A DNA stretch of 36,313 bases from Desulfobulbaceae bacterium. Its GTDB lineage: Bacteria > Desulfobacterota > Desulfobulbia > Desulfobulbales > Desulfobulbaceae. The position numbers were made by a program, and so were the translations under genes. Each line of letters starts with the position of its first letter. The first letter of the stretch is position 1. The stretch covers positions 1 to 36,313 of the forward strand of contig JALSNC010000163.1 in NCBI GenBank assembly GCA_026987195.1. The letters run 5' to 3'. Below the pieces are notes generated by a model, which was not told where the DNA came from, made no database searches, and saw only the letters and a program-made list of their open reading frames with translations. Shown here piece after piece: positions 25,957-34,287 of this stretch.

Positions 25957-26769
25957 TCAGCGATAATGGACCCTGACCAGGAACAGCCCGCAGGCCGGGG
26001 CGGTGGGCCCGGCCAGGGTGCGGTTCCGGCCGGCCAGGATGGCGGCAAAGTCGTTGCTGCCGATCCTGCCCCTGCCGGCATCGATAAGGGTCCCGGCCAG
26101 GTTCCGGACCATGTGGCGCAGGAAACCGTCACCGGTGAAGGTAAGGGACCAGGAGTCGGGCTGGCCGGAGATGGCTTCGCACCGGGCCTCGCTGAGGGTC
26201 CGGACAGCGCCCCGGCCGCCGGTCTGTTCGGGGTCCCGGGAGCCGGTGGCCTCGAAACTGCTGAAATCATGGGTGCCGATGATGAGCCGCAGGCAGCGGC
26301 GAACCCGGTCGGCGTCAAAACTGCAGGGGCGGTGCGCCATGTAGAGCCTGGTGGTGGGCAACTGGACCTCGCCGGTGAAGAAATCGTAGCGGTAGGTCTT
26401 GCCGAGGGCATCAAAGCGGCTGTGGAATTCCGGCCTTTCCTCCCTGGCCGTCAGTATCCGGATATCGCGCGGCAGGAGGGAGTTGAGGCCCCGCCTGAAG
26501 CCCTGCAGCGGGATACTGCTGCTGGTATGGAAGTTGGCCACCATGGCGAGGGCATGCACGCCGGCATCGGTCCGCCCGGCGCCGTACAGGCAGACCTGTT
26601 CCCCGGTCATCCGGGTGAGCTGCTCCTCCAGCAGGCCCTGGATGGTGGGGAGTCCGGCCTGCCGCTGCCAGCCCTTGTAGCGGCTGCCGTCAAAGGCGAT
26701 GACCAGGCAGATGTTCCGTTGCCCGGTTGCGGTGGTCACCGGCGTCTCGGGGTAACCCTTCACAGTCAT
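25957..26769 (-). CDS. truA: tRNA pseudouridine(38-40) synthase
   Basis: Isomerises uridines 38-40 in the tRNA anticodon arm. It is 270 aa with the TruA pattern: IAFDGSRYKGWQRQ, IQGLLEEQL, and the catalytic Asp D68 in GAGRTDAGVHALAMVANF. RFDALGKTYRYDFF, FSSFEATGS and GDGFLRHMVRNLAGTL follow. The ATG at 26769 has AGGGGA directly adjacent, so the GTG two codons later (26763) is a plausible alternative. It lies 41 bp after argC on the same strand and is probably co-transcribed with it. Confidence 0.95.
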   Translation of the reverse strand: MTVKGYPETPVTTATGQRNICLVIAFDGSRYKGWQRQAGLPTIQGLLEEQLTRMTGEQVCLYGAGRTDAGVHALAMVANFHTSSSIPLQGFRRGLNSLLPRDIRILTAREERPEFHSRFDALGKTYRYDFFTGEVQLPTTRLYMAHRPCSFDADRVRRCLRLIIGTHDFSSFEATGSRDPEQTGGRGAVRTLSEARCEAISGQPDSWSLTFTGDGFLRHMVRNLAGTLIDAGRGRIGSNDFAAILAGRNRTLAGPTAPACGLFLVRVHYR

Positions 26770-26810
26770 TCCCCTGGAAATGTCGTGTGCAGGTCCGGCG
26801 ATGCGCCGGT

Positions 26811-27851
26811 TCAGGGGAAGAAGGGGGCACCCAGCAGGCCGGTGCTCTCTTCCAGGCCGGTCATGAGGTTCATGTTCTGTACCGCCTGGCCCGAGGCTCC
26901 CTTGGCGATGTTGTCGATGGCGGCAAGGACGATGACCCGGCCGGTCCGTTCGTCCACCTGGATACCGATGTCACAGCAGTTGCTGCCCCGGACGTACTGG
27001 GTTGCCGGCAGGCTGCCCGCGGGACAGACACGGACAAAGGGCTCGTCCTCATAGGTCGCCTCATAGAGCGACTGCAGCTCGCCGGCGGTGATGTCCGTGG
27101 TGAGGGCGGCATACATGGTGCTCAGGATACCGCGGGAGACGGGCAGCAGGTGAGGCGTGAAGGAGATGGTCACCGGACAGTCGGCAAGGGCGGAGAGCTC
27201 CTGTTCCATCTCCGGGATGTGGCGATGTGTACCTCCTACCTTGTAGGCCCGGAAACCGTCGGTTACCTCGCAGAAAAGCGTTGCCACACTGGCGCTCCTT
27301 CCTGCCCCCGATGTGCCGGATTTGGCATCGATGACCAGGGTCGCCGGATCGATGAGCCGTTCCCTGACGAGCGGGGCAAGGCCAAGGATGACCGATGTGG
27401 GATAGCAGCCGGGGTTGGCAACAAGCCGCGCGCCGCAAATCTTCCGCCGGTACAGCTCCGGCAGGCCATAGACCGCCTCTGCCACCAGTTCCGGGCTGGA
27501 ATGGGCCTGGTACCACTGCTCGTAGACGGAAACATCCCGGATCCTGAAGTCGGCGCTCAGGTCGATCACTTTTTTCCCCTCTGCCAGCAGAACCGGGACG
27601 ATGTCCATGGCGGTCTTGTGGGGCACGGCAGTAAAGAAGAAGTCGGCCCGGTCGGCCAGCGCATCCGGAGCGAGATTCTCGCAGACGATGTCCACCCGTT
27701 TACGCAGGCTGGGAAAGACCTCGGCCAGCGGCATGTCCGCATATCGGCGGGAAGTGGCGACACTGATCTCCACGCCGGGGTGGGCAGAGAGGATCCGGGC
27801 GAGCTCGACGCCTGTATATCCCGAGGCACCGACAATTCCGACACGTAACAT
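26811..27851 (-). CDS. argC: N-acetyl-gamma-glutamyl-phosphate reductase
   Basis: NADPH-dependent third step of arginine synthesis, reducing N-acetylglutamyl phosphate to the semialdehyde. It is 346 aa. The nucleotide motif [20 protein letters not shown] is at the N terminus. C149 in NPGCYPTS is the catalytic thiol. SGTSGAGRS and the later [10 protein letters not shown] are typical of class 1 ArgC. AAGGAT lies 8 bp before ATG 27851. The frame extends upstream to 27926 but that part is repeat-derived. No other arg gene is in the window, so argC is detached from the rest of the pathway here. Confidence 0.96.
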   Translation of the reverse strand: MLRVGIVGASGYTGVELARILSAHPGVEISVATSRRYADMPLAEVFPSLRKRVDIVCENLAPDALADRADFFFTAVPHKTAMDIVPVLLAEGKKVIDLSADFRIRDVSVYEQWYQAHSSPELVAEAVYGLPELYRRKICGARLVANPGCYPTSVILGLAPLVRERLIDPATLVIDAKSGTSGAGRSASVATLFCEVTDGFRAYKVGGTHRHIPEMEQELSALADCPVTISFTPHLLPVSRGILSTMYAALTTDITAGELQSLYEATYEDEPFVRVCPAGSLPATQYVRGSNCCDIGIQVDERTGRVIVLAAIDNIAKGASGQAVQNMNLMTGLEESTGLLGAPFFP

Positions 27852-27877
27852 GGTGTGATCCTTGGTTCGGGTTGCAG

Positions 27878-27984
27878 GTAACAGTTCAGCAGCACGCCAT
27901 CTGCACGCGCTCGTGACTGGCCGCATAGCGAACTATAGCGGCCAGTCACGATCACGCACAGCTGACGCACTGCTGAACTGCTAC
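27878..27984. repeat. Palindromic GTAA/CTAC module (copy 7), BIME-like
   Basis: A 107-bp inverted repeat. The left arm begins GTAACAGTTCAGCAGCACG and the right arm ends GCACTGCTGAACTGCTAC. The inner arms CGTGACTGGCCGCATAG and CTATAGCGGCCAGTCACG pair around CGAA. Its left arm is the reverse complement of the half-modules at 327-385 and 4224-4271. It starts 26 bp upstream of the argC ATG, so it overlaps the argC promoter region. Confidence 0.85.
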
Positions 27985-28024
27985 AAAAAGTCGTATTATT
28001 CAAGCATGTTGATGTTGCTGCTAG

Positions 28025-28092
28025 CGGTGAACTGTTGCGGTTGCAGAGAGGAGGTAACGGTTCACCGTTGCCGGCAACTATGTTGGTCTGAT
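28025..28092. repeat. Short GTAACGGTTCACC-type repeat with inverted partner (site 4)
   Basis: CGGTGAACTGTT at 28025-28036 is complementary, with one mismatch, to the AACGGTTCACCG inside GGTAACGGTTCACCGTTGCC (from 28053). So this site is a small hairpin, continuing into GGCAACTATGTTGG as at 25902-25948. Confidence 0.65.
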
Positions 28093-28101
28093 GTGCGCTA
28101 C

Positions 28102-28138
28102 AAAAAAAGGGAATAACGAACCTCGTCGTTATTCCCTT
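28102..28138 (-). terminator. Intrinsic terminator of the rplM-rpsI operon
   Basis: On the minus strand AAGGGAATAACGA and TCGTTATTCCCTT form a perfect 13-bp stem with a 6-nt loop, followed by seven T residues (28108-28102). It lies 166 bp after the rpsI stop. The intervening 28139-28303 shows no gene. Confidence 0.93.
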
Positions 28139-28303
28139 GCGGCCCGTCGCAGGGACCGGAGTAACCGGACCGGCTGACCGGCAGAAAGCGCCGCATCCGG
28201 CAACGGTCGCCCCCGCTCCGGTCAGGTGCCCCGGAGGCGGACGAATGATGGCCTTCTCCGACCCCCTGGCAGAAGCAGGAGGACCGGTGATCCATGGGGC
28301 CGG

Positions 28304-28693
28304 TCAGCGCTTGGAGAACTGGAAACGGGCGCGGGCGCCGCGCTGGCCGTATTTTTTCCGTTCCTTGACCCGGGGATCGCGGGTCAGCAGGCCTGCTTTC
28401 TTCAACGGAATGCGGAGGTCCGGGTTCATCTCCTGCAGGGCCTTGGAGATGCCATGCACCAGGGCATCGATCTGGGCGGACTTGCCACCGCCCCTGATGG
28501 TCGCCTTGACATCGATCTTGTCCGTGGTCTCGGTGACAGAAAATGGCTTGCTGATCTTCGGCTCAAAGAAGATGTTGCCGAAGTAGTCGTCCAGGGACTG
28601 CCTGTTGATGGTCATCTTGCCCGTGCCCGGTGTGATCCAGACTCTGGCGATGGCTGTTTTCCGTTTACCGGTAGCGTAAATTTCCTGCGCCAT
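28304..28693 (-). CDS. rpsI: 30S ribosomal protein S9
   Basis: Small-subunit protein of 129 aa. It has the N-terminal YATGKRKTAIARVWI, the central TIRGGGKSAQIDALVHGISKAL and the C-terminal tail ending RARFQFSKR, which in S9 reaches the P-site tRNA. It lies 18 bp after rplM in the conserved rplM-rpsI order and shares the strong terminator downstream. Confidence 0.99.
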   Translation of the reverse strand: MAQEIYATGKRKTAIARVWITPGTGKMTINRQSLDDYFGNIFFEPKISKPFSVTETTDKIDVKATIRGGGKSAQIDALVHGISKALQEMNPDLRIPLKKAGLLTRDPRVKERKKYGQRGARARFQFSKR

Positions 28694-28711
28694 GGGACGT
28701 GTACTCCGTTA

Positions 28712-29140
28712 TCAGATATCCAGGGTTTCAGGCTGCTGTGCCTGGTGGGGATGCTCGGAACCGGCATAGATTTTCAGTTTCTTGAGCTGGGCACGGCCGA
28801 GTTTGTTCTTGGGGAGCATTCCCTTGACCGCCATGCGGATGAGCTCTTCGGGTCTGCTGGCCAGCACTTCCTTGGCGGTGCGGGACTTGATGCCACCCAT
28901 ATAGCCGCTGTGGCGGTAATAGACCTTGTCATCCCACTTGTTGCCGGTCAGGTGAACCTTGTCGGCATTGATGACAATGATGAAATCACCGTTGTCCTGG
29001 AAATTGCAGAAGGTGGGCTTGTGCTTGCCGCGCAGCCGGCGGGCGATTTCGGTGGCGATACGACCGAGCACCTTGCCGTCGGCGTTGACGACATACCACT
29101 TCCGTTCAATCTCATTAACCGGCGTGTAATATGTTTTCAT
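28712..29140 (-). CDS. rplM: 50S ribosomal protein L13
   Basis: Large-subunit protein of 142 aa. It shows the L13 pattern [20 protein letters not shown], the RGKHKPTF stretch, then [20 protein letters not shown] and [20 protein letters not shown], plus the C-terminal [13 protein letters not shown]. First gene of the rplM-rpsI pair. Its promoter is not obvious in 29141-29266, so read-through from the tRNA-Gly promoter past the upstream terminator is possible. Confidence 0.99.
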   Translation of the reverse strand: MKTYYTPVNEIERKWYVVNADGKVLGRIATEIARRLRGKHKPTFCNFQDNGDFIIVINADKVHLTGNKWDDKVYYRHSGYMGGIKSRTAKEVLASRPEELIRMAVKGMLPKNKLGRAQLKKLKIYAGSEHPHQAQQPETLDI

Positions 29141-29266
29141 TCCATGCGCCTCAAAAGATGTAGCCGGAAATCAGCCGGCACCGGCACGGGCGGCCGGGAA
29201 AGCTGTGCCTGTTTTCATGGTCTGTTCCGGCAGCCGGCCGGCATCGCTGCGGCCCTGCAGGTTAAC

Positions 29267-29296
29267 AAAAAAAGGTTCGAACGGTGTCCGAACCTT
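29267..29296 (-). terminator. Intrinsic terminator of tRNA-Gly
   Basis: On the minus strand AAGGTTCG and CGAACCTT pair around GACACCGTT, followed by seven T residues. It begins 11 bp after the encoded CCA of tRNA-Gly. Confidence 0.88.
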
Positions 29297-29306
29297 GGAA
29301 CGACTG

Positions 29307-29381
<75 letters not shown>

Positions 29382-29409
29382 TCGTTGGGATTGCCTCAAA
29401 CAGCGGCAG

Positions 29410-29439
29410 ACTATACCAGGAATTTTTTATCCCTGTCAA
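29410..29439 (-). promoter_or_regulatory. Sigma70 promoter of tRNA-Gly
   Basis: On the minus strand a perfect -35 TTGACA (29439-29434), 18-bp spacer and -10 TATAGT (29415-29410) place transcription start about 20 nt upstream of the tRNA. It is the clearest promoter in the window. Confidence 0.85.
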
Positions 29440-29505
29440 TAAAAAATTCCATGGCAAATACTGAAAAACAGCGGGGCAAAAAGGGACCGTCCCTGTGAAG
29501 AACAG

Positions 29506-29534
29506 TTGCCAACAGACAGCAAGCGGAATAGTAT
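29506..29534 (+). promoter_or_regulatory. Candidate promoter of the hisB operon
   Basis: -35 TTGCCA (29506-29511), 17-bp spacer, -10 TAGTAT (29529-29534), about 130 bp upstream of hisB and divergent from the tRNA-Gly promoter. The palindrome GGGACCGTCCC sits just upstream (29483-29493). Confidence 0.5.
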
Positions 29535-29666
29535 AGACTACCTGACCGTTTTTGTTCCCATGCGCAGAACGCGCCACCAGGTGGAGAGACTTAAGATCCG
29601 ATGCGGGGCAAAGGATCCGGAAGAGGCGGGCCCGGGGTTTTGGATGAGAGAAGCGACGAGGAGATG

Positions 29667-30266
29667 ATGAGCAACCAGCCAGCGCGCAGGGCGGAGATCG
29701 TCCGCAAGACCAGGGAGACCAAGATCGAGCTGATCCTGAATCTCGATGGCGACGGCCAGACCGATATCGTCACCGGGGTGGGGTTCATGGACCACATGCT
29801 GACCCTTTTCGGGGTGCATGGTTTTTTTGATCTGACCATCCGGGCGCAGGGTGACACCCAGGTGGATGACCACCATACGGTGGAGGACCTGGGGATCTGT
29901 CTCGGCCAGGCCCTGGCCCGGGCCCTTGGTGACCGGAATGGCATCAGCCGCTACGGCCATGCGTACGTCCCCATGGACGAATCGCTGGCCCGGGTCTGTG
30001 TCGATATCTCCAACCGGCCCTGGCTGCACTGCCGGGTCGAGATTCCGGATCAGAAGGTTGGGACCTTCGATACCGCCCTGGCCAGGGAATTTCTTCAGGC
30101 CCTGGCCCAGCATGGCGGGCTGACGCTGCATGTGGACCTGCTCCACGGCCGCAACAGCCACCACATCATCGAGGCGGTCTTCAAGGCCCTGGCGCGGGCC
30201 CTGGCCGTGGCCGTGGCCATCCGCCCCGGACTGGAGGGACATCTTTCGTCCAAGGGAGTCCTGTAG
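29667..30266 (+). CDS. hisB: Imidazoleglycerol-phosphate dehydratase
   Basis: Histidine-synthesis enzyme of 199 aa dehydrating imidazoleglycerol phosphate, with Mn2+ bound by duplicated His motifs. These are TGVGFMDHMLTLFGVHG and the DDHHTVEDLGICLGQAL motif in the first half, then the equivalent FLQALAQHGGLTLHVDLLHG and NSHHIIEAVFKALARAL in the second. It is the monofunctional form, without the phosphatase half found in E. coli. Two adjacent ATGs (29664, 29667) follow GAGGAG; I chose the second for spacing. It is isolated from other his genes and is followed by a lipoprotein gene 88 bp downstream. Confidence 0.96.
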   Translation: MSNQPARRAEIVRKTRETKIELILNLDGDGQTDIVTGVGFMDHMLTLFGVHGFFDLTIRAQGDTQVDDHHTVEDLGICLGQALARALGDRNGISRYGHAYVPMDESLARVCVDISNRPWLHCRVEIPDQKVGTFDTALAREFLQALAQHGGLTLHVDLLHGRNSHHIIEAVFKALARALAVAVAIRPGLEGHLSSKGVL

Positions 30267-30354
30267 ACGGCCACTTCCAGCTTCCCGGATCATAGCCAGG
30301 TTCCGGAAAAGTCAGGCAGCCTGCCGGGGCTGCTGCACTGAAAGGAGGAAGAGC

Positions 30355-30993
30355 GTGAGAAGAGTATTTCGTGGTCCATGGATTCTGGCCGTCTGCCTGC
30401 TGCTGTCCCTTGCCGGATGCAGTGCCAAGCAGGAGACGGAGAAACCGCAGGAGCCGGCCGTGGCCGTGACCTGCATCGCTGTCCTGCCGGCGGCGTCGGT
30501 GGTCAACTACGACGAGACCATCTCCTTTGCCGAGGCCAGGAAGCTGCAGAAGGGGATCCAGGTGCTGGACCGCCTGCTGCAGGAGCAACTCGCCGGCCGC
30601 AAGGATATCCGTTTCGTCAGTGACAGTCAGCTCTACGGCATGGAGGGCACCCTGTCGGAAAATTTTCTCGTCCAGGCCAGGAAGATAGCCCATCGGTTCA
30701 GTTGCAACGCGGTGCTGGAGACCACCCTCTGGCGTTACTCGGAACGGGTGGGGGGCAGGTATACCGCCAAGGAACCGGCATCGGTCACCTTCGAGTACCG
30801 CCTGGTGGCAACGGACAATGGATCCGTGCTCTGCCAGGGGCGCTACGATGAGGTGCAGAAATCGGTGCTGGAGAATCTCTATAATCTGAGAAAGGCCCGC
30901 GAACGGGGCTTCACCTGGGTCACGGCCGAGGAACTGCTGCGAGAGGGGCTGCGCGACAAGTTCGATCAGTGTTCCTATCTCAGGGGAGAATAG
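30355..30993 (+). CDS. Lipoprotein of unknown function
   Basis: Protein of 212 aa starting at GTG 30355, with AAAGGAGG 6 bp upstream. The signal peptide VCLLLSLAGC puts the lipid on Cys22. The mature part (VAVTCIAVLPAASVVNYDET, LQKGIQVLDRLLQEQLAG, VSDSQLYG) has the look of periplasmic proteins that resemble TolB/CsgG/LpoB N-domains: IAVLPA at the start, an alpha helix, then a strand pair. I do not recognise a named family. It sits between hisB and a TtcA-like gene, 16 bp from the latter, probably in one transcript. Confidence 0.72.
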   Translation: MRRVFRGPWILAVCLLLSLAGCSAKQETEKPQEPAVAVTCIAVLPAASVVNYDETISFAEARKLQKGIQVLDRLLQEQLAGRKDIRFVSDSQLYGMEGTLSENFLVQARKIAHRFSCNAVLETTLWRYSERVGGRYTAKEPASVTFEYRLVATDNGSVLCQGRYDEVQKSVLENLYNLRKARERGFTWVTAEELLREGLRDKFDQCSYLRGE

Positions 30994-31009
30994 ATCCCCG
31001 GGCGCCGGT

Positions 31010-31780
31010 TTGAAGAAACAGGTCCTCTCCAGGGAGATCAATCGCCGCATCGGCCAGGCCATGCACGCCTATGCCATGCTGGCTGACGGTGACCGGGTAC
31101 TGGTGGCCGTGTCCGGCGGGGCCGATTCCATGGCCCTGGCCTGGGTCCTGGCCCACTGGCGGCGCAAGGCGCCCATCGACTATGGCCTGCAGGCAGTGCA
31201 TGTGGACATGGAGCCCGGACCCGATCGCCCCGGTGCGGCGGCCCGGCAGGTCATCGCCTGCATGGAGCGCATCGGTCTTTCCGTGCGGGTCCTGCCCGTA
31301 TCCCGCCGGCCGCCGGTGGATCGCGACGGGGAGGATACGAGGGACATCTGTTTCCGCTGCGCCCGCAGCCGGCGCAACCAGCTCTTCGAGTTCGCCCGCC
31401 GGCATGGTTTCAACCGGCTGGCGCTGGGCCATCACCGGGACGACATCATCGAGACCTTTTTCCTCAATCTCACCTGTGCCGGCAATATCTCCACCATGCG
31501 CCCCTGTCAGCGATTGTTCTCCGGCCGCCTGACCGTGATCCGGCCCTTGAGCTATCTCGGCAAGGAGGAGGTTGAGGTCATCTGCCGCCGGATCGGCCTG
31601 GTCCCGGTCCGCACGCCCTGTCCCCTTTCCGGGAAGACCATGCGCAGCGAGGTACACGATATGCTCAGGGAGATATACACCCGCATTCCCGGTGCCAGGC
31701 AGCACATCTTTGCCGCCCTGGGCAACGTCAGGACAGAGTATCTTCTCACGCCCGGAGAGTCCCATGCAGACAACCCTTGA
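31010..31780 (+). CDS. TtcA-like tRNA thiolation protein (PP-loop ATPase)
   Basis: Protein of 256 aa with an N-type ATP pyrophosphatase loop SGGADSMAL after GDRVLVAV. It has the CxxC pair in CFRCARSRRNQLFEFARR and a third Cys in TPCPLSG. GHHRDDIIETFFLNL is the expected second nucleotide motif. The layout matches TtcA, which uses a [4Fe-4S] cluster to make 2-thiocytidine at tRNA position 32. TtcA relatives with other substrates exist, so the exact target is uncertain. The TTG start at 31010 is the only one keeping the helix before the P-loop; no good ribosome-binding site is seen. The last 17 bp overlap the next gene, indicating translational coupling. Confidence 0.8.
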   Translation: MKKQVLSREINRRIGQAMHAYAMLADGDRVLVAVSGGADSMALAWVLAHWRRKAPIDYGLQAVHVDMEPGPDRPGAAARQVIACMERIGLSVRVLPVSRRPPVDRDGEDTRDICFRCARSRRNQLFEFARRHGFNRLALGHHRDDIIETFFLNLTCAGNISTMRPCQRLFSGRLTVIRPLSYLGKEEVEVICRRIGLVPVRTPCPLSGKTMRSEVHDMLREIYTRIPGARQHIFAALGNVRTEYLLTPGESHADNP

Positions 31781-32720
31781 CTGTCTCGTCTGTTTCATGC
31801 GCCAGGCCCTTGCCGCGGCCAGGCTGAGCAGCGAGGACGAAGCGCTGCAGCGCCGGGTGGTGGAAGAGGCGGGCCGGCTCCTGGCCCGGGTGGACTTTGC
31901 CCGCACACCGCCGGAGAATGCGGTTCCCCTCTACCGGATGATCGCGGAACTGACCGGCCGGCCGGACCCTTTTGCCGCGCTCAAGCGACAGAGCAATGAT
32001 TTCGCCCTGGGGCTGCGCGACCAGATCCGCCGCCGGATCGAGGCGGCCGAGGATCCGCTGCTGGCCGCGGTCCGCTTCGCGATCTGTGCCAATATCATCG
32101 ATTACGCTGCCCAGCACGAGTTCGACGCCGCCCGGACCATGGCCGGCTGCCAGGAGCAGGGCTTTGTCTACGAGGAATACGCGTTGTTCAGCAAGGCGGT
32201 GCAGGGAGAGGAGGCAAGGCGGCCGCAGGTGCTCTACCTGGCCGACAACTGCGGTGAGATCGTCTTCGACGGTCTCCTGATCCGGGAGCTGCAGCGGCGT
32301 GGCTGCCGGGTGACCCTGGCGGTGCGGGGCGGTGCGATCATCAACGATGCCACGCCGGCCGATGCCGCGTACTGCGGTCTCACCGATATATGCCCTGTCA
32401 TCGACAACGGCACCGACTGTCCGGGCACGCCCCTTGCCGACTGCAGTCCGGAGTTCCTGGAGCAGTTCCGGGCCGCCGACTGTATCATCAGCAAGGGCAT
32501 GGGCAACTATGAGACCCTCTCCGACGTGCGGGCACCGATTTTTTTCCTTTTCACTGTCAAGTGCGGCCCCGTGGCCGGCCACGTCCGGCAGGACAAGGGG
32601 CTGCCGCCGGAGCTGGTTCAGGGCCGGGGTGAGATGGTCCTGATCCGGCAGGTGTCAGGTGCCAGGTACCAGGTGACAGGGGGCGGGGCTGGGGGATCGT
32701 CGTGTTGCGTACAGGGATGA
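31764..32720 (+). CDS. DUF89 / ARMT1-like damage-control phosphatase
   Basis: Protein of 318 aa in DUF89, metal-dependent phosphatases proposed to remove damaged phosphometabolites. The N terminus carries CLVCFMRQAL (CxxC). The central LYLADNCGEIVFDGLLI is the family's DNCGE metal motif. GGAIINDATPADA and SKGMGNYETLSD also match, and KCGPVAGH is the usual C-terminal part. ATG 31764 follows GGAGAG and overlaps the previous gene by 17 bp. After GEMVLIRQ, where related proteins normally finish, the frame runs on for 22 residues (VSGARYQVTGGG...) encoded by the CAGGTGTCAGG tandem repeat. That suggests the repeat replaced the original 3' end. The tail is low-complexity and probably unstructured. 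Confidence 0.85.
   Translation: MQTTLDCLVCFMRQALAAARLSSEDEALQRRVVEEAGRLLARVDFARTPPENAVPLYRMIAELTGRPDPFAALKRQSNDFALGLRDQIRRRIEAAEDPLLAAVRFAICANIIDYAAQHEFDAARTMAGCQEQGFVYEEYALFSKAVQGEEARRPQVLYLADNCGEIVFDGLLIRELQRRGCRVTLAVRGGAIINDATPADAAYCGLTDICPVIDNGTDCPGTPLADCSPEFLEQFRAADCIISKGMGNYETLSDVRAPIFFLFTVKCGPVAGHVRQDKGLPPELVQGRGEMVLIRQVSGARYQVTGGGAGGSSCCVQG
32649..32685. repeat. CAGGTGTCAGG tandem repeat inside the DUF89 3' end
   Basis: CAGGTGTCAGGTGCCAGG, then TACCAGGTGACAGGGGGCGG, matches 4047-4114. It is read in frame as part of the DUF89 C-terminal tail. Confidence 0.75.
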
Positions 32721-32763
32721 AGATGTATATTTCGAGAATGTCGCACTTGGTGCTGAACCGTTG

Positions 32764-34143
32764 ATGGACGAGCGGACAATCAGAAAGATTCTTGCCGAGC
32801 CCCCCCTGGGGGAGGAACTGGCGGTTCATGGCTGGCTGCGGACCATCCGTCATTCGGGCGGGCTCTCCTTTCTCGCCGTAAACGACGGCTCTTCACCGGC
32901 CGGTCTGCAGGTGGTCTGCGAGCAGAGCCTGCCCGGCTATGACCACCTGGTGAAGCAGCTTGCCACGGGCTGCGCCCTGCGCTGCCGCGGCACCCTGGTC
33001 GAGTCGCCGGCCAGGGGCCAGGATGTGGAGCTGCGGGCCTCGGCCATCGAACTGCTCGGTGGCGCGGATGCGGCCACCTATCCCCTGCAGAAGAAGCGCC
33101 ACTCCTTCGAGTTCCTCCGGACCATTCCCCACCTGCGGCCACGGACCAATGCCCTGGCCGCGGTGGCGCGGATCCGCAGTTGCCTGAGCTTCGCCATTCA
33201 TGCCTTCTTCCGGGAGCGTGACTTTATTCATGTCCATACGCCCCTGATCACCACATCCGACTGCGAGGGGGCCGGCGAGATGTTCACGGTCACGGCCCTG
33301 GAGCCGGAACAGCTGGGCGGGAAGAATCCCTTTGCCGCCGACTTTTTCGGCCGCCGGGCCGGCCTGACGGTGAGCGGTCAGCTCCAGGCCGAGATCTATG
33401 CCCTGGCCCTGGGACGGGTCTACACCTTCGGTCCCACCTTCCGGGCCGAGAATTCCAATACCAGCCGTCATCTGGCCGAGTTCTGGATGGTGGAGCCGGA
33501 GATGGCCTTCTGCGACCTCGCCTGTGATATGGCCGTGGCCGAGGACCTGCTCCGGACCCTGGTCGGGAGGGTGCTCGACGAGTGCGGCGACGATATCGAT
33601 CTCTTTGACCGTTTCATCGACCGGGGACTCCGGCAGAGACTGGAGGCGGTCCGCGTCACCCCCTTTGCCCGGATCAGCTACAGCGAGGCGGTGCAGACCC
33701 TGGAGGGGTCCGGCCGGTCGTTTCAATTCCCGGTCTCCTGGGGCATGGACCTGCAGGCCGAGCACGAGCGGTTTCTCTGTGAGGAGGTGGCAGGCGGACC
33801 GCTGATCGTCACCGATTACCCGCGGCAGATAAAGCCCTTCTACATGCGGCAGAACGATGACGGCCGCACGGTGGCGGCCATGGACATCCTGGTGCCGGGA
33901 GTGGGCGAGCTGGTGGGGGGCAGCCAGCGGGAGGAGCGCTACGACCTGCTGCGGACGCGGATGGAGGAGGCAGGGCTCGACCTGGATGCCTACTCGTGGT
34001 ACCTGGACCTGCGGCGCTACGGCTCGGCTCCACATGCCGGGTTCGGCCTGGGTTTCGAGCGGCTGGTCCAGTTCGTCACCGGCATGGCCAATATCCGCGA
34101 CGTGATTCCCTTTCCCCGCACCCCGGGCAGCGCCCCATGCTGA
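32764..34143 (+). CDS. asnS: Asparaginyl-tRNA synthetase
   Basis: Class IIb aminoacyl-tRNA synthetase of 459 aa charging tRNA-Asn. The N-terminal OB-fold anticodon domain is about residues 15-110 (VHGWLRTIRHSGGLSFLAVN). Then come FIHVHTPLITTSDCEGAGEM, the GPTFRAENSNTSRHLAEFWM motif 2 region and FYMRQNDDGRTVAAMDILVP. Motif 3 is GSAPHAGFGLGFERL. The GAGEMF and lack of an extra insertion domain favour AsnS over AspS. ATG 32764 directly follows TTG; the ribosome-binding site is weak. It is in the hisB-to-hflX run, 43 bp after DUF89. Confidence 0.95.
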   Translation: MDERTIRKILAEPPLGEELAVHGWLRTIRHSGGLSFLAVNDGSSPAGLQVVCEQSLPGYDHLVKQLATGCALRCRGTLVESPARGQDVELRASAIELLGGADAATYPLQKKRHSFEFLRTIPHLRPRTNALAAVARIRSCLSFAIHAFFRERDFIHVHTPLITTSDCEGAGEMFTVTALEPEQLGGKNPFAADFFGRRAGLTVSGQLQAEIYALALGRVYTFGPTFRAENSNTSRHLAEFWMVEPEMAFCDLACDMAVAEDLLRTLVGRVLDECGDDIDLFDRFIDRGLRQRLEAVRVTPFARISYSEAVQTLEGSGRSFQFPVSWGMDLQAEHERFLCEEVAGGPLIVTDYPRQIKPFYMRQNDDGRTVAAMDILVPGVGELVGGSQREERYDLLRTRMEEAGLDLDAYSWYLDLRRYGSAPHAGFGLGFERLVQFVTGMANIRDVIPFPRTPGSAPC

Positions 34144-34165
34144 GCGGCCTTCCCCGACAGCAGGC

Positions 34166-34225
34166 GTACTCCCTCACGGGATGCCCAACCCCGGTTCTCC
34201 CGGGCACAATGATGTGAACGCTTAC
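34166..34225 (+). repeat. Partial GTAA/TTAC modular repeat (copy 8)
   Basis: GTACTCCCTCACGGGATGCC, then GGCACAATGATGTGAACGCTTAC is the left module with the core deleted, the left-module end joined to a terminal GCTTAC. It stands 5 bp upstream of the AGGAGG that serves hflX. Confidence 0.78.
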
Positions 34226-34287
34226 CAGCAGGAGGCAGGATCATCGCCGCGGTAACAGGAAACAGGGCAGGGCTCAAGACCCGGCAA

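Noticed and set aside
28139..28303. Small RNA or ORF between rpsI and its terminator
   Set aside because: The minus-strand frame here is Arg/Ser/Gly-rich with no ribosome-binding site, and no separate promoter is visible, so it is most simply the 3' untranslated region.
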